59,881 nucleotides of DNA from a virus. A program made the translations under genes and the position numbers. Each line of letters starts with the position of its first letter. Positions within the stretch are counted from its first letter, which is position 1. Shown here piece after piece: positions 13,780-22,053 of the stretch. The DNA lies in the IMG/VR virus record IMGVR_UViG_3300020020_000032, positions 1 through 59,881 of that record. One strand, given 5' to 3'. The notes beneath the pieces are model-generated. The model worked only from the letters and a program-made list of their open reading frames with translations, had not been told where the DNA came from and searched no databases.

Positions 13780-14310
13780 TTCAGCGAGGGTCAAACGGGA
13801 AAGGTAGCGTGATTGTCCGTAAAGTGACAGGTCACGATAACAACAGGTTTGAGGAACGTCAGGGTTGCTACGCTGCGGCGTGGCCTGTTCTGTCCGTTCC
13901 TCAACGTGGGGAGGGAATTTCGCTTCTGTTCGCTTCCCTCGCCGGTTTCTCTCCCCATCTCCCCACATATAACGTGGTGGATAGCGTCAAGAGTGATGCA
14001 TAGCCATAATCTAACGGGTCTTGGTTATGAGTAGGTATTCGTGAGAACCTATGCTATCCACCTCCTAGTAAAGCGGGGACTTCCTAGGCAAGTTGACACA
14101 CTAAAAAGGGAAGCGGGTTTTGTTGTCTTTGCCCCGCTTGGCTCGCTTCCCACTTAAAACGTTGAGAAGACTTGCCTTCTCAACATAAGGGTTGGGGGAG
14201 TGGTGCCGCAACTGCTCCCTCAACATACTAAGTTTGTGTGTGGCGAGGCAGGAGACACTCTAACGGAACGGTTAACACACGGCTACACGGAACGGTAGTC
14301 CTAGAGTGAT
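13780..14310 (+). ncRNA. candidate long structured noncoding RNA
   Basis: About 600 bases after promoter P4 lack a convincing gene but contain successive helices: 13849-13858/13895-13904 (10 bp), 13906-13912/13960-13966 (7), 13976-13985/14053-14062 (10, enclosing two small hairpins as a three-way junction), 14064-14068/14084-14088 (5), 14108-14115/14144-14151 (8), 14161-14169/14176-14184 (9), 14191-14200/14215-14224 (10, one G-U) and 14256-14262/14302-14308 (7). A 64-codon reading frame from GTG 13809 with GGGAAAGG upstream crosses the first part and cannot be excluded. Large phage RNAs such as GOLLD and ROOL are precedents in size; identity to them is not shown. A replication origin with inverted repeats is an alternative. 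14311-14387 holds only an SD (AAAGGAG) for the next gene. Confidence 0.55.
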
Positions 14311-14387
14311 TCGATAGGGGAAGGCGTGGTTGAAAGCATCCGAACTAGTGTAGGGTGTGAGTAAGGTAGCCATACACAAAGGAGATA

Positions 14388-15713
14388 ATGGCAACTAAAC
14401 AAGCACAGTGGGTTCAACCTAAGATACCTAGTAAGTGGGATATCATACCCATTCACAGTAGCGACCGGGCCAACTTTAGACGTTGCCGTCGCTATTGGGA
14501 CTGGAGTAGTCCGTCCCGACATAATTTAACTGTTCGCGCTGATATTCACGGCGTTAGTATTCCGCTGTTTTTCGGTACAGGCATCCATCATGCGCTTGAG
14601 CAGTTTTATAACCCTATATTGCGTCGTGATCCAGTCGAAGCGTTCCAAACGTGGTTCGACGTTCAATGGCGTGGTGGTACTGTCACAAAAGAGTGGCTTG
14701 ACCGCGTTTACGATCTTAAACCACGTTCCACAGGTGAATATATCGTCGAGCAGGACAGTTGTACTTGTCCTATCGAACCTCGTAATGCCGAGCATCATGG
14801 ACATCTTCCAAAATGTCCTGCGGTTATCGGCATTTATATGGTTCGGGGGCTAGAGGACATTCTACCCGATCCTGACCACAACGAGTGGGATGAGTTGAGA
14901 GAACTCGGCGTAGAAATGATGAAGTATTACAAGACGTATGCCGAGATTAACGATGATTTTGAGGTACTCACAGCCGAACATGATTTTAGCATTCCAGTGT
15001 GGGACTATGAGAACGATTGTATTCTCAAGGCACTGGACGTTCGGGATGATTCACCGAATTGTGGTGAGATTCTTGAAGTCCATGCTCGCGGTCGTATGGA
15101 TGCTGTTGGCATTAGACCTAGTGAAAAGTATCTGTTGGTTGAGAACAAGTCAGCTACACGTTGGGGTGAAGAAGAACTTCGTAAGTTAGAGTCAGACGAA
15201 CAGTGTACGAACTATCTCTATTGTGCGGAGGTTGAGGCTACGTACTATGATCTTCCACATAAAGGTCAACCTTTGGAGGAAGTCATATACAATGTCCTGC
15301 GGAAAACTTATCCCAAACCACCAACAGAACTCAAGAACGGTATGTTCTCCACAGATCGCCAGAACGAGTCAACGACGATTGACTTGCTTGACAAGTTCAT
15401 CGCCACGAATATGCCAGGTATTCCACTCAACGAGAAACAATCGGAGTACCGCAGTTATCTACGAGAGATAGGTGATGAGAACTTTATCGTCAGAAAGCCT
15501 GTCCGTAGGAATCGGCACCAACTCAGAAATGCGGGTCGAAGGTTGTACCTAGAAAGCATGGATATGCTCTCCAAGCCTAGAATTTATCCCAACATCAGCA
15601 ATTCCTTCAAGTGCCTTAACTGCGCTTTTAGGCCACCTTGCATGGCAACTGAGGATGGTGGCGATTGGGAACAACTAATCAAGGATAACTACACTGTCAA
15701 CAAGGATCGCTAA
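14388..15713 (+). CDS. RecB/Cas4-like PD-(D/E)XK nuclease
   Basis: 441 aa; SD AAAGGAG. Core motif: GRMDAVG (about residue 235) supplies the Asp, and LVENKSA (about 250) supplies Glu-x-Lys. A C-terminal CLNCAFRPPC (about 408-417), with further Cys in the N-terminal half (CTCP), resembles the Fe-S cluster of Cas4/AddB-type nucleases. Expected to be an exonuclease for recombination or end processing. It leads the replication block and lies immediately after the structured region. Confidence 0.85.
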   Translation: MATKQAQWVQPKIPSKWDIIPIHSSDRANFRRCRRYWDWSSPSRHNLTVRADIHGVSIPLFFGTGIHHALEQFYNPILRRDPVEAFQTWFDVQWRGGTVTKEWLDRVYDLKPRSTGEYIVEQDSCTCPIEPRNAEHHGHLPKCPAVIGIYMVRGLEDILPDPDHNEWDELRELGVEMMKYYKTYAEINDDFEVLTAEHDFSIPVWDYENDCILKALDVRDDSPNCGEILEVHARGRMDAVGIRPSEKYLLVENKSATRWGEEELRKLESDEQCTNYLYCAEVEATYYDLPHKGQPLEEVIYNVLRKTYPKPPTELKNGMFSTDRQNESTTIDLLDKFIATNMPGIPLNEKQSEYRSYLREIGDENFIVRKPVRRNRHQLRNAGRRLYLESMDMLSKPRIYPNISNSFKCLNCAFRPPCMATEDGGDWEQLIKDNYTVNKDR

Positions 15714-15889
15714 TGTTTCAATATACATGTGGCTGTTTGATAGGTTGGTTCATGGGATCACCTCCTAGCAAGTGTCCTGTTCACTGGATTCAAGAACAGA
15801 TACGTGAAGGCGATCATCAATTGGAAAATAGACTTTATGCAGCTAAACCACTAATTCATAGAGCGGATCTTGTCAACAAAGACCGATAA
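15713..15889 (+). CDS. hypothetical protein, 58 aa
   Basis: TAATG coupling to the nuclease. N-terminal YTCGCLIGWFMG, helical middle. Its C-terminus LVNKDR echoes the nuclease ending TVNKDR, and the nucleotides around both stops are similar, a possible small duplication. Unknown function. Confidence 0.55.
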   Translation: MFQYTCGCLIGWFMGSPPSKCPVHWIQEQIREGDHQLENRLYAAKPLIHRADLVNKDR

Positions 15890-16040
15890 TAACCACCTAA
15901 AGATTGTCTGCGTTGATTGTGGTAAGTTGGCAAACTACAGCATTCCGTGGAGAGTATGGTGGTGTGGCTTTTGTGATAGAGAAGTCACGGATGAGTTGAT
16001 TTGCAGAACGTTCATGTTCACTGGCAATCCAATGAATTAG
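15870..16040 (+). CDS. zinc-ribbon microprotein, 56 aa
   Basis: Probable TTG start at 15870, overlapping the previous gene. CVDCGK (about residue 14) and CGFC (about 33) form a zinc ribbon with a Trp-rich centre. Start uncertain. Confidence 0.5.
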   Translation: MSTKTDNNHLKIVCVDCGKLANYSIPWRVWWCGFCDREVTDELICRTFMFTGNPMN

Positions 16041-16053
16041 GAGAACGGGAGTT

Positions 16054-16200
16054 ATGAACGAAGCAATCTTTATAGCAGGAGCAATTTTTATTCATGCAGG
16101 TTGGACTACACCATCCAGAGAAGACGATGATGTTGCCATTCCTGTTCTTATGGGTATTTTGTGTTTGTGGATAGGTATTTTGGTATGGGTATTGGAATAG
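16054..16200 (+). CDS. two-TM microprotein, 48 aa
   Basis: SD AGGAGAACGGGAG. Two hydrophobic stretches: residues 4-15 (AIFIAGAIFIHAG) and 29-47 (VLMGILCLWIGILVWVLE), separated by an acidic loop (SREDDD). Membrane protein of unknown role. Confidence 0.55.
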   Translation: MNEAIFIAGAIFIHAGWTTPSREDDDVAIPVLMGILCLWIGILVWVLE

Positions 16201-16346
16201 GTAAACTGGTAGGTAAGGTAGTTGGGGAAACTATGGCACTTCCCGTTACGATAGTGGATGAAACGATGGAAGCGGTGGAGGAAGCCATGGACACACTTGG
16301 TAAGAGGATTGAAGGAGAGGATGAAGATGCCAAAGATCGCAGTTAG
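16185..16346 (+). CDS. Gly-rich amphipathic small protein, 53 aa
   Basis: ATG 16185 within the 3' end of the previous gene. N-terminus is glycine-rich (MGIGIGKLVGKVVGE), followed by an acidic helix. Could associate with membrane. Its end carries GAAGGAGAGG, the SD for the next gene. Confidence 0.45.
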   Translation: MGIGIGKLVGKVVGETMALPVTIVDETMEAVEEAMDTLGKRIEGEDEDAKDRS

Positions 16347-16551
16347 AACAGAAGATCGTGTAAGAATTGAAGTCGAGTACGATGATTATAAAGAATGGGA
16401 GCGCATTCTTGGTGATGATGCTGAGGAACACACGACGTTTGCTGATCCTGCTCACCCAAAAACCAGTGGTTGGTGGAAAACTTTGTATCTCAAGGTTGGA
16501 GAGACTGAGTATCGTTTCAGTGGCCCACTAATGCGAAGTCGTGAGGACTAA
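16327..16551 (+). CDS. hypothetical protein, 74 aa, paralogue of 22193-22408
   Basis: Start at ATG 16327 with AAGGAGAGG upstream. RIEVEYDDYKEWERI, then LYLKVGETEYRFSGPLM, matches gene 22193-22408 (VRLDYREYKHLEDQI, then LRLEVGSTTFEFQGPTV) over the full length by eye. Two-strand-helix-two-strand pattern. Function unknown. Confidence 0.6.
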   Translation: MPKIAVRTEDRVRIEVEYDDYKEWERILGDDAEEHTTFADPAHPKTSGWWKTLYLKVGETEYRFSGPLMRSRED

Positions 16552-16862
16552 TGATTGAGAAACTTTACAGCGAGGAACAAGGAAGAATTGGAACTATCGC
16601 AGAAAAGATCAATGAGATTATCGACGCAATTAATGGTTCGATGGAAAGTGATACTGGTGCTAGTGATTGGTACATCACAGGAGCACATGCTAGAAGGGCG
16701 GTTGGTTACCTGTGTGCAGTATTGGTAACGCAAGGGCATCTACCAAAGGACTTCGACTTCGCGTGGGTGGCTGATATTTGGGCAAAAGCACTTGAGGCTA
16801 CAATGTCTCATTCAGACGAAGATCCATCACCCATCGGGGTATCGAATGAAACTAGACCTTAG
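16551..16862 (+). CDS. hypothetical protein, 103 aa
   Basis: ATG overlaps the previous TAA. Helical; N-terminal coil (EEQGRIGTIAEKINEIIDAI) and a hydrophobic helix (AVGYLCAVLVTQG). Unknown function. Confidence 0.6.
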   Translation: MIEKLYSEEQGRIGTIAEKINEIIDAINGSMESDTGASDWYITGAHARRAVGYLCAVLVTQGHLPKDFDFAWVADIWAKALEATMSHSDEDPSPIGVSNETRP

Positions 16863-17055
16863 TGATAGTAAAGAATACTTGGAGGCTTTGAAGCTAGCTG
16901 AGAACTTCCCATCTATCTTTGATTACGCAAGTCGGGAAGATAATTGGGACGGAGATCAGCTACTTGATGAGGCTATGGAAGCCATACATAAGTGGTGTCC
17001 TCACCTCTGGCCTCAAATAGATAGATTCGTTCTAGCCTATGTCTCTGAGCATTAA
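16846..17055 (+). CDS. acidic hypothetical protein, 69 aa
   Basis: Start at ATG 16846 overlapping the previous gene by 17 bases. Helical acidic sequence (DSKEYLEALKLAENF). Ends AYVSEH. Unknown. Confidence 0.55.
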   Translation: MKLDLSDSKEYLEALKLAENFPSIFDYASREDNWDGDQLLDEAMEAIHKWCPHLWPQIDRFVLAYVSEH

Positions 17056-17308
17056 GGAGGTTGAGGCCCTACTCAAACCTCAGCCAAAGAAATACCCACG
17101 CAGGGTACAGATTGGACCGTTCCATCTTATGGATGGTAACAGTCGTTGTTGTTCACGTGGTTGCGGTAGCCCTACTCAATATCAAGTCTGTGGAGTTTGG
17201 TACTGTATGGTTCATGCAGTTGAGTTGTTGAATAAGATGGTAGTGATTCTTGCCAGTGACAAAGGTTGGCACAAAGCATTTGTCAAAGCAAAGGAGAGAG
17301 CGGCATGA
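17039..17308 (+). CDS. hypothetical Cys-rich protein, 89 aa
   Basis: Contains CCSRGCGSPTQYQVCGVWYC with a nearby His (MVHAVE), a plausible zinc site like those of HNH or treble-clef fragments, but no HNH catalytic pattern is visible. Lys-rich ends suggest nucleic-acid contact (inference). Confidence 0.6.
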   Translation: MSLSIKEVEALLKPQPKKYPRRVQIGPFHLMDGNSRCCSRGCGSPTQYQVCGVWYCMVHAVELLNKMVVILASDKGWHKAFVKAKERAA

Positions 17309-17571
17309 GGAAGCTGGTTTGTGATGGTGTTGATTGTGGTATCGCTGAGGATTCTAGCGTATCACGATCGAAGCGTGTAATTCAACGAGTCAAGTTGTCT
17401 ATCGTTATCGATGATCGAGAAAGTTGGGCAGGTAGTACGATTGATTATGAAGCTGACCTTTGTACTGATTGCCAACTTCGTGTGCTTCACAACTACTTCG
17501 GCATACCAGCACAGGGCAAAACAGTTTTGCCAGCTTTCATTGAACCACAGAGTATTAGGGCAATAAGGTAA
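17305..17571 (+). CDS. zinc-binding hypothetical protein, 88 aa
   Basis: ATG 17305 overlaps the previous TGA. CDGVDC (about residue 6) and CTDC (about 53) pair as a zinc ribbon around a beta region (VKLSIVIDDRESW). This split ribbon is common in actinophage small proteins. Confidence 0.6.
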   Translation: MRKLVCDGVDCGIAEDSSVSRSKRVIQRVKLSIVIDDRESWAGSTIDYEADLCTDCQLRVLHNYFGIPAQGKTVLPAFIEPQSIRAIR

Positions 17572-17574
17572 ACA

Positions 17575-17745
17575 ATGACAAGCACAGGGTTCATCATAGT
17601 GACCATTTTGTTAGCGATTCTCGCAGTTATTATTCCCGTATCGTGGCATCATGGATATACTGCCGGTTACGCAGATGGGAAAGAAGTCGATACTGGCGTG
17701 TATGGCGATTGGAGGGACGACGTTGGCAGCAACTACGGTGAATAA
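17575..17745 (+). CDS. single-TM microprotein, 56 aa
   Basis: ATG 3 bases after the previous stop. Strong TM helix at residues 5-24 (GFIIVTILLAILAVIIPVS), then a glycine/tyrosine tail (HHGYTAGYADGKEVD), a tail type seen in holin-like and other small phage membrane proteins. Function unknown. Confidence 0.55.
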   Translation: MTSTGFIIVTILLAILAVIIPVSWHHGYTAGYADGKEVDTGVYGDWRDDVGSNYGE

Positions 17746-18535
17746 TGAACTGCGAGATAGTTTGCAAGTCAAGCCTCCGAGTGAAGCCGTAGATTGGTTG
17801 AACATTATGGTCTATGGTGATCCGGGTGTTGGCAAGACGTATCTGGCAGGTACTGCAGAAGATGATCCTCGCACTAGTCCTGTTCTGTTTTTGGATATCG
17901 AGGGTGGGGTCACTACAATTCGGAACAGGACAGGAATAGATGTCCCTCCGAACATGAAGAACATCAAAGAGATTGAGGTTTTGTACGACAAGCTGTGGAA
18001 GTCAATCGACAACAAGGGTAAGCTGTATTACAAGACAGTGGTGGTTGACTCGCTTAGCGAACTGACGGACGTTGATATGCGCTCAATCATGAAGGACGCT
18101 TATGCGAAGAACCCCGATAAAGTCGATAAAGATGTGCCAAGTCAACGTGAATGGGGTAAGGCAAGAAGTCACATGCGTACAATCGTTAGGGCGTTTCGTG
18201 ACCTTCCCTGTAACGTGATCTTTACGGCACAAGTAGCAACCCTTCAAGAAGAAGGGCAACCAACGAAGTACATGCCGGGATTCGCGGGTAAGTTGCGAAC
18301 AGAGCTTCCGGGGTTCATGGACATTGTTGGTTATATGTCGTCGGAAGTAGAACAGGGGGTGATTACTAGAAAGATACAAGTTCAGGGTACTCGTCGAGTC
18401 GTAGCAAAGGATCGTACTGCGGCTCTTGGGGATATACTGGAAAACACTTCTATCCCCGAAATGTTCGACCTCATTCATAATCACTCAGCGGTGCAGGTCA
18501 ATAGTAAGACTGCCGCTAGCAACAAGAAAGGGTAA
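17738..18535 (+). CDS. RecA-like P-loop ATPase (AAA_24/Sak4-like)
   Basis: 265 aa from GTG 17738; an in-frame ATG at 17651 overlaps the TM gene fully and is less likely. Walker A GDPGVGKTYL (about residue 27), VLFLDIEGG (about 52), Walker B VVVDSLSEL (about 101), then FTAQVAT. This is the AAA_24 pattern of phage Sak4-like single-strand annealing/recombination ATPases. It is followed by a DUF669-like gene, the usual pairing, supporting a role in recombination with ssDNA-binding protein. Confidence 0.85.
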   Translation: MNNELRDSLQVKPPSEAVDWLNIMVYGDPGVGKTYLAGTAEDDPRTSPVLFLDIEGGVTTIRNRTGIDVPPNMKNIKEIEVLYDKLWKSIDNKGKLYYKTVVVDSLSELTDVDMRSIMKDAYAKNPDKVDKDVPSQREWGKARSHMRTIVRAFRDLPCNVIFTAQVATLQEEGQPTKYMPGFAGKLRTELPGFMDIVGYMSSEVEQGVITRKIQVQGTRRVVAKDRTAALGDILENTSIPEMFDLIHNHSAVQVNSKTAASNKKG

Positions 18536-18537
18536 AC

Positions 18538-19035
18538 TTGACTGGTCCACTTAACCTAGCTGATGCCGATCTTAAAGGCATCGAAGCTGTAGAGCCTGGA
18601 AGGTACAACGCAGTTATCCATGAAATGAAGCTGGACGCTGTGAAGAACACGGACGGCACAGGTAAGATGCCTGCCGGTACCCCGATGATTAAGGTGCAGT
18701 TCAGGATCACCGACGATATCAACGGTTCTACGAATCGTCGTGTATTCTCTCAGTATCTAATCCCTCCAAAGGATTACGATAAGGAGAAGGCTGCAAAGAT
18801 CAAGGGTATGACAGCTAGGTTCTTCATCGCTCTCGGCGACAAGGAAGAAGATGTAGTGAGTGCCAAGTTTGATCCTGACTTTGAGGATTATCTTGGTCGT
18901 GAGTGTGTTGTCGTCGTTGGCAAGGAGCCAAAGAAGATCAATGGAGTTGTTGTCGAAGATGAGTTCAACAACCCCGTCAAGGGTGTCAAGCCAGCGGGAT
19001 CTATCGCTGCTGGTGAGGATACTGGGCTTCTGTAA
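18538..19035 (+). CDS. DUF669-like ssDNA-binding protein candidate
   Basis: 165 aa, TTG start with AAAGGG upstream. EPGRYNAVIHEMKLD, then IKVQFRITDD and GRECVVVVGKEPKKING, gives the OB-fold-like DUF669 pattern found beside AAA_24 ATPases. Codons favour C-ending forms, consistent with the high level expected of an SSB-type protein. Acidic tail GEDTGLL, as in many SSBs. Functional call is by family and context. Confidence 0.7.
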   Translation: MTGPLNLADADLKGIEAVEPGRYNAVIHEMKLDAVKNTDGTGKMPAGTPMIKVQFRITDDINGSTNRRVFSQYLIPPKDYDKEKAAKIKGMTARFFIALGDKEEDVVSAKFDPDFEDYLGRECVVVVGKEPKKINGVVVEDEFNNPVKGVKPAGSIAAGEDTGLL

Positions 19036-19038
19036 AGA

Positions 19039-19188
19039 ACTAGCTCAATTGCGTTGCACAAGCCTTGTCGGGCGAGCCTTACCCCGAGTTAGGCAAACGT
19101 CGAAGGCGGGGAACGTAGGTAACTGCGTTCTGCGATTGAGCTAGTACAAGGAGAGAGGTACTACGAGGTTTTTGTGGTACCTCTCTCC
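19039..19188 (+). ncRNA. candidate structured RNA element
   Basis: Between the DUF669-like gene and the primase-helicase. 19039-19049 pairs perfectly with 19135-19145 (11 bp) around an 85-base domain with inner stems (GCCT/AGGC near 19075-19094, GAACG/CGTTC at 19111-19130). A separate 12-bp perfect hairpin follows, 19150-19161/19177-19188. The second hairpin may be a terminator without U-tract, the first a regulatory or noncoding RNA domain. No known riboswitch consensus was recognised. Confidence 0.6.
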
Positions 19189-19209
19189 ATATTAACGGGA
19201 AAGGCTTAG

Positions 19210-21378
19210 TTGTCTCAGGTTACCAAGAGCAAATCTGAAATCAGGCTTGGCTTCTTTGAGTTGCTATTTGGTGATACCGTTGGATACTTGTGCATCTTCT
19301 CAACTGATCCGAAGGCTCCTAAATCCGCGGTTAAGGAACGATTCTTCGAATGGCCTAAGGAGTCACTTAAAGTTGAGAACTATATCTTGTCAGTCGAAGC
19401 ATCGAACAATGTTTATTTCTGCGTTAATCTGCTAAGTGAGCAGCAACGTAAAAAGAAGCATTGTCTGCCCACCGATCTTATTTGGTCTGACTTAGATACG
19501 GTCAACCCCGACAGCTTAACAAGGCTTCCACCAGCAATTGTACTTCAATCGTCCCCTGGGCGTTGGCAAGCATTCTGGCGTTTGACAACTAAGGTTGAAC
19601 CCTATGACGCTGAACGCTACTCCAAGAGAATAGCTTACGCAGTAGGAGCAGATAGGTCGGGTTGGGACTTGACTCAGTTGCTCCGAGTGCCTCTAACACG
19701 AAACTTCAAGTATCACCCTGCTGCACCTGTTGCTCTTGAAAAAGCTTTAACGGTACGTGTTGAGGCTTCTGTAGTTGAGGAGGTTTTTGATCCTCCACCG
19801 GAAGAAGCACCTTTGTTGGAGCAACCACTCCCTGGTGAGCCTCTCATAGCTAACGATATCATCGCCAAATATTCTCATCACTTGGATATGACTCGTTTCA
19901 CAACTCTCTACACTTACGAACCTGCCGGGGATGAAGATTGGTCAAAGCTACTGTGGTCGTTGGAGGTTATGTGTTTTCGTTCGGGCATGACAGCCGACGA
20001 AGTTTTCACTGTAGCGAAAGAGTCTGCCTGTAACAAGTTTGCGCGTGATGGTCGTCCTATTGAACATCTTTGGCGCGATGTTCTGAAAGCTAGTGAGGCA
20101 TATGGCAACATGCCGTTTGAGAAAGAGTTGCTGGAAATGCCGAAACTGGTTGATGAGCCAGCTAGCGAGACATTCGTTGATGAGTACAAAACTTGGGCTT
20201 GCGAAGCAACAGACGCAGTACCTGAGTTTCACGAGCTTTCCTGCTTTATTGTGTTGTCATCAATCACAGCAGCTTCTCTAAGATTAGAGACTTCATACGG
20301 TCCAATAGCTCCAAACATTTGGGGCTTGATTCTAGGTGATAGCACAGTAACTCGTAAATCCACCAGCATGAAGATGGCTGTTGATTTGTTGGCTGAATTG
20401 GAGCCTGAGCTTATTCTTGCTACTGATGGTTCTGTGGAAGGTCTACTCTCTGGCATGGCGACGCGCCCAAATAAGGTTTCGGTTTTCTTTCGTGACGAGG
20501 TTAGCGGATTGTTTGATTCAATCAATCGCAAGGATTACCTCAGTTCAATGCCTGAGACACTGGCGCACTTGTATGACGTGCCACCAGTGTATTCAAGATT
20601 GCTTCGCAAAGAGGTCATTCGCATTGAATCACCGGCTTTCATTTTCTTCGGTGGAGGTATCACTGAACGAGTGTACCAAAACGTCAGTGAGAGTTGGATC
20701 GAATCGGGATTCATGCCACGATTCTTGATCGTGAGTGGTGACTTTGATAAGGAGGGTATGAGAGCTACTGGTCCTCCTAGTAAGATTGGCGTTAAACGTC
20801 GTAGCGAAATTGTTGAGAAGCTGTCAGACTTGTATGAGAACTATGCTGCGGAGGTAGCTGTGAAGATTGGTGGAAAACAAGGTGGTACGATGATGATGCC
20901 TCCGAGAATCATAGCCACCATGACTAGCGATGCCTGGGCTAGATATCAGGCTATCGAAGGCCAGTTGACTGTTTACGGTTATGAGTCTCCACTCAGGAAT
21001 ACGGCTCTGCCTACACTTGATAGGTTGGCTCGTTCCATCCTGAAAATGGGTGTGATCTTGGCAGCTACGAAACAAGAGCCTATTGACAATCATATCATGG
21101 TTGAGGAGGATGACATTGTAAATGCCGCTTGGTACGCACAGAAGTGGGGTGCTCATAGTGTTGAGCTTATCTTGAATGCTGGTAAGGCTCCACGTGAGAA
21201 GGTACTCGATAGGGTACGACTTAAGATTCAGAATAATCCTGGTGTTCTACGTTCCACGATAATGCAGCATATGCACATGACCAAACGGGAAATGGATGAA
21301 GTCATATCTACGCTGGAAGAACGATCCCAGATTCGTAAAGAACAAGCTGGTAGAGGATGGAGGTATTGGGCAACATGA
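19210..21378 (+). CDS. primase-helicase (RepB/AEP-like primase plus DUF3987-like ATPase)
   Basis: 722 aa, TTG start with GGGAAAGG upstream. The N-terminal domain has WSDLDTV (about residue 92), IVLQSSPGRWQAFWRL (about 110) and LTQLLRVPLTRNFKY (about 160), the catalytic-Asp and RxP pattern of RepB-type archaeo-eukaryotic primases. The C-terminal ATPase carries GDSTVTRKST (Walker A, about 376), FFRDEVSGLF (Walker B-like) and FGGGITE, like DUF3987 proteins. The end is a winged-helix-like stretch (GVLRSTIMQHMHMTKREMDE). Expected to prime and unwind at the phage fork. Confidence 0.8.
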   Translation: MSQVTKSKSEIRLGFFELLFGDTVGYLCIFSTDPKAPKSAVKERFFEWPKESLKVENYILSVEASNNVYFCVNLLSEQQRKKKHCLPTDLIWSDLDTVNPDSLTRLPPAIVLQSSPGRWQAFWRLTTKVEPYDAERYSKRIAYAVGADRSGWDLTQLLRVPLTRNFKYHPAAPVALEKALTVRVEASVVEEVFDPPPEEAPLLEQPLPGEPLIANDIIAKYSHHLDMTRFTTLYTYEPAGDEDWSKLLWSLEVMCFRSGMTADEVFTVAKESACNKFARDGRPIEHLWRDVLKASEAYGNMPFEKELLEMPKLVDEPASETFVDEYKTWACEATDAVPEFHELSCFIVLSSITAASLRLETSYGPIAPNIWGLILGDSTVTRKSTSMKMAVDLLAELEPELILATDGSVEGLLSGMATRPNKVSVFFRDEVSGLFDSINRKDYLSSMPETLAHLYDVPPVYSRLLRKEVIRIESPAFIFFGGGITERVYQNVSESWIESGFMPRFLIVSGDFDKEGMRATGPPSKIGVKRRSEIVEKLSDLYENYAAEVAVKIGGKQGGTMMMPPRIIATMTSDAWARYQAIEGQLTVYGYESPLRNTALPTLDRLARSILKMGVILAATKQEPIDNHIMVEEDDIVNAAWYAQKWGAHSVELILNAGKAPREKVLDRVRLKIQNNPGVLRSTIMQHMHMTKREMDEVISTLEERSQIRKEQAGRGWRYWAT

Positions 21379-21647
21379 AAGCTAAGAATACTTTTTGGTT
21401 AGACGGTGGTTATGACTTCGACAGTGTGAGAGGTTGTGCGTACCATCCTCACCACAAATGGATAACTTTTCGTGTTGGAGACTTTGTTGAGAATTGTCAC
21501 AACACAGATGAAATGATGACCATTTGTACAGGCTGCTACGTTCCCCGTTGTGGGACAACTCAAGACATTGATAGATGTACTTTGTGGCGGCATCACCAAA
21601 CTCAACACGTAATGGAATCTGGAGTGATCGAAACAGTAGGAGGATAA
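21375..21647 (+). CDS. Cys/His-rich hypothetical protein, 90 aa
   Basis: ATG 21375 overlaps the primase TGA. CTGCYVPRCG and many His residues (YHPHHKW, RHHQTQH) suggest metal binding. Overall pattern not recognised. Confidence 0.6.
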   Translation: MKAKNTFWLDGGYDFDSVRGCAYHPHHKWITFRVGDFVENCHNTDEMMTICTGCYVPRCGTTQDIDRCTLWRHHQTQHVMESGVIETVGG

Positions 21648-21648
21648 C

Positions 21649-22053
21649 GTGAGAATTGATGATTATCAAAATAAAACAGCAGACACAGCTGGACCTTATC
21701 TAAAGAGTTGCAGGGCAGTGTTGGATAGGGAGCGTATGACGCTTATCTTGGACCCGACCGAGCCTACACTAGGTGAGACTCTTTTGCGGTCCGCATATCT
21801 GGCAGGTAAGTTGAATGGTGAGGCAGGCGAAGTTGCGGAAGAAGTATTCAAGGCCTTGCGTGATGATCTTGGGATTTTCACAACTGAAAGGCTTGTACAG
21901 ATTATGAAAGAATTGGGTGACGTGATGTGGTACGTATCCCAATTGTGTAATGAACTTGGTTTGAGTCTTGACGATGTAATGCAGTTAAATCTGGCAAAAT
22001 TACAAGCTCGCAAGGGGTTGGGTAAACTACAGGGAAGCGGAAGTGACCGATGA
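21649..22053 (+). CDS. MazG-like nucleotide pyrophosphohydrolase
   Basis: 134 aa, GTG start with AGGAGGATAAC upstream. LAGKLNGEAGEVAEEVFK and KELGDVMWYVSQLCNELGL carry the ExxE..ExxD metal ligands of the all-alpha MazG/dUTPase-like family, followed by QLNLAKLQARKG. Hydrolyses NTPs/dNTPs or alarmone-type nucleotides; exact substrate cannot be read from the sequence. Sits among DNA-precursor genes. Confidence 0.85.
   Translation: MRIDDYQNKTADTAGPYLKSCRAVLDRERMTLILDPTEPTLGETLLRSAYLAGKLNGEAGEVAEEVFKALRDDLGIFTTERLVQIMKELGDVMWYVSQLCNELGLSLDDVMQLNLAKLQARKGLGKLQGSGSDR

Noticed and set aside
13639-13968. 109-codon - strand reading frame across the end of gene 13312 and the structured region
   Set aside because: It runs against all neighbours, lacks an SD, and covers the promoter and hairpins; the inverted repeats explain its openness better.
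13809-14003. 64-codon + strand frame from GTG with GGGAAAGG upstream, inside the candidate RNA
   Set aside because: Not fully excluded, but two strong helices lie in it, composition is unlike neighbours, and structure continues long after its stop. Kept as alternative in the RNA entry.
14093-14121. TTGACA within the structured region
   Set aside because: The -10 position is GGTTTT; no promoter.
14108-14151. Hairpin read as a - strand terminator (GC stem then TTTTT)
   Set aside because: No - strand gene or promoter exists nearby to be terminated; it fits better as part of the + strand RNA.
14256-14308. tRNA-like gene in the leader region
   Set aside because: No seven-base acceptor stem with T-loop TTCRANNC and correct spacing could be built; scanning other gaps by eye found no tRNA either.
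15388-15416. TTGACA inside the nuclease gene
   Set aside because: The sequence 17 bases downstream is ATGCCA, not a -10 box.
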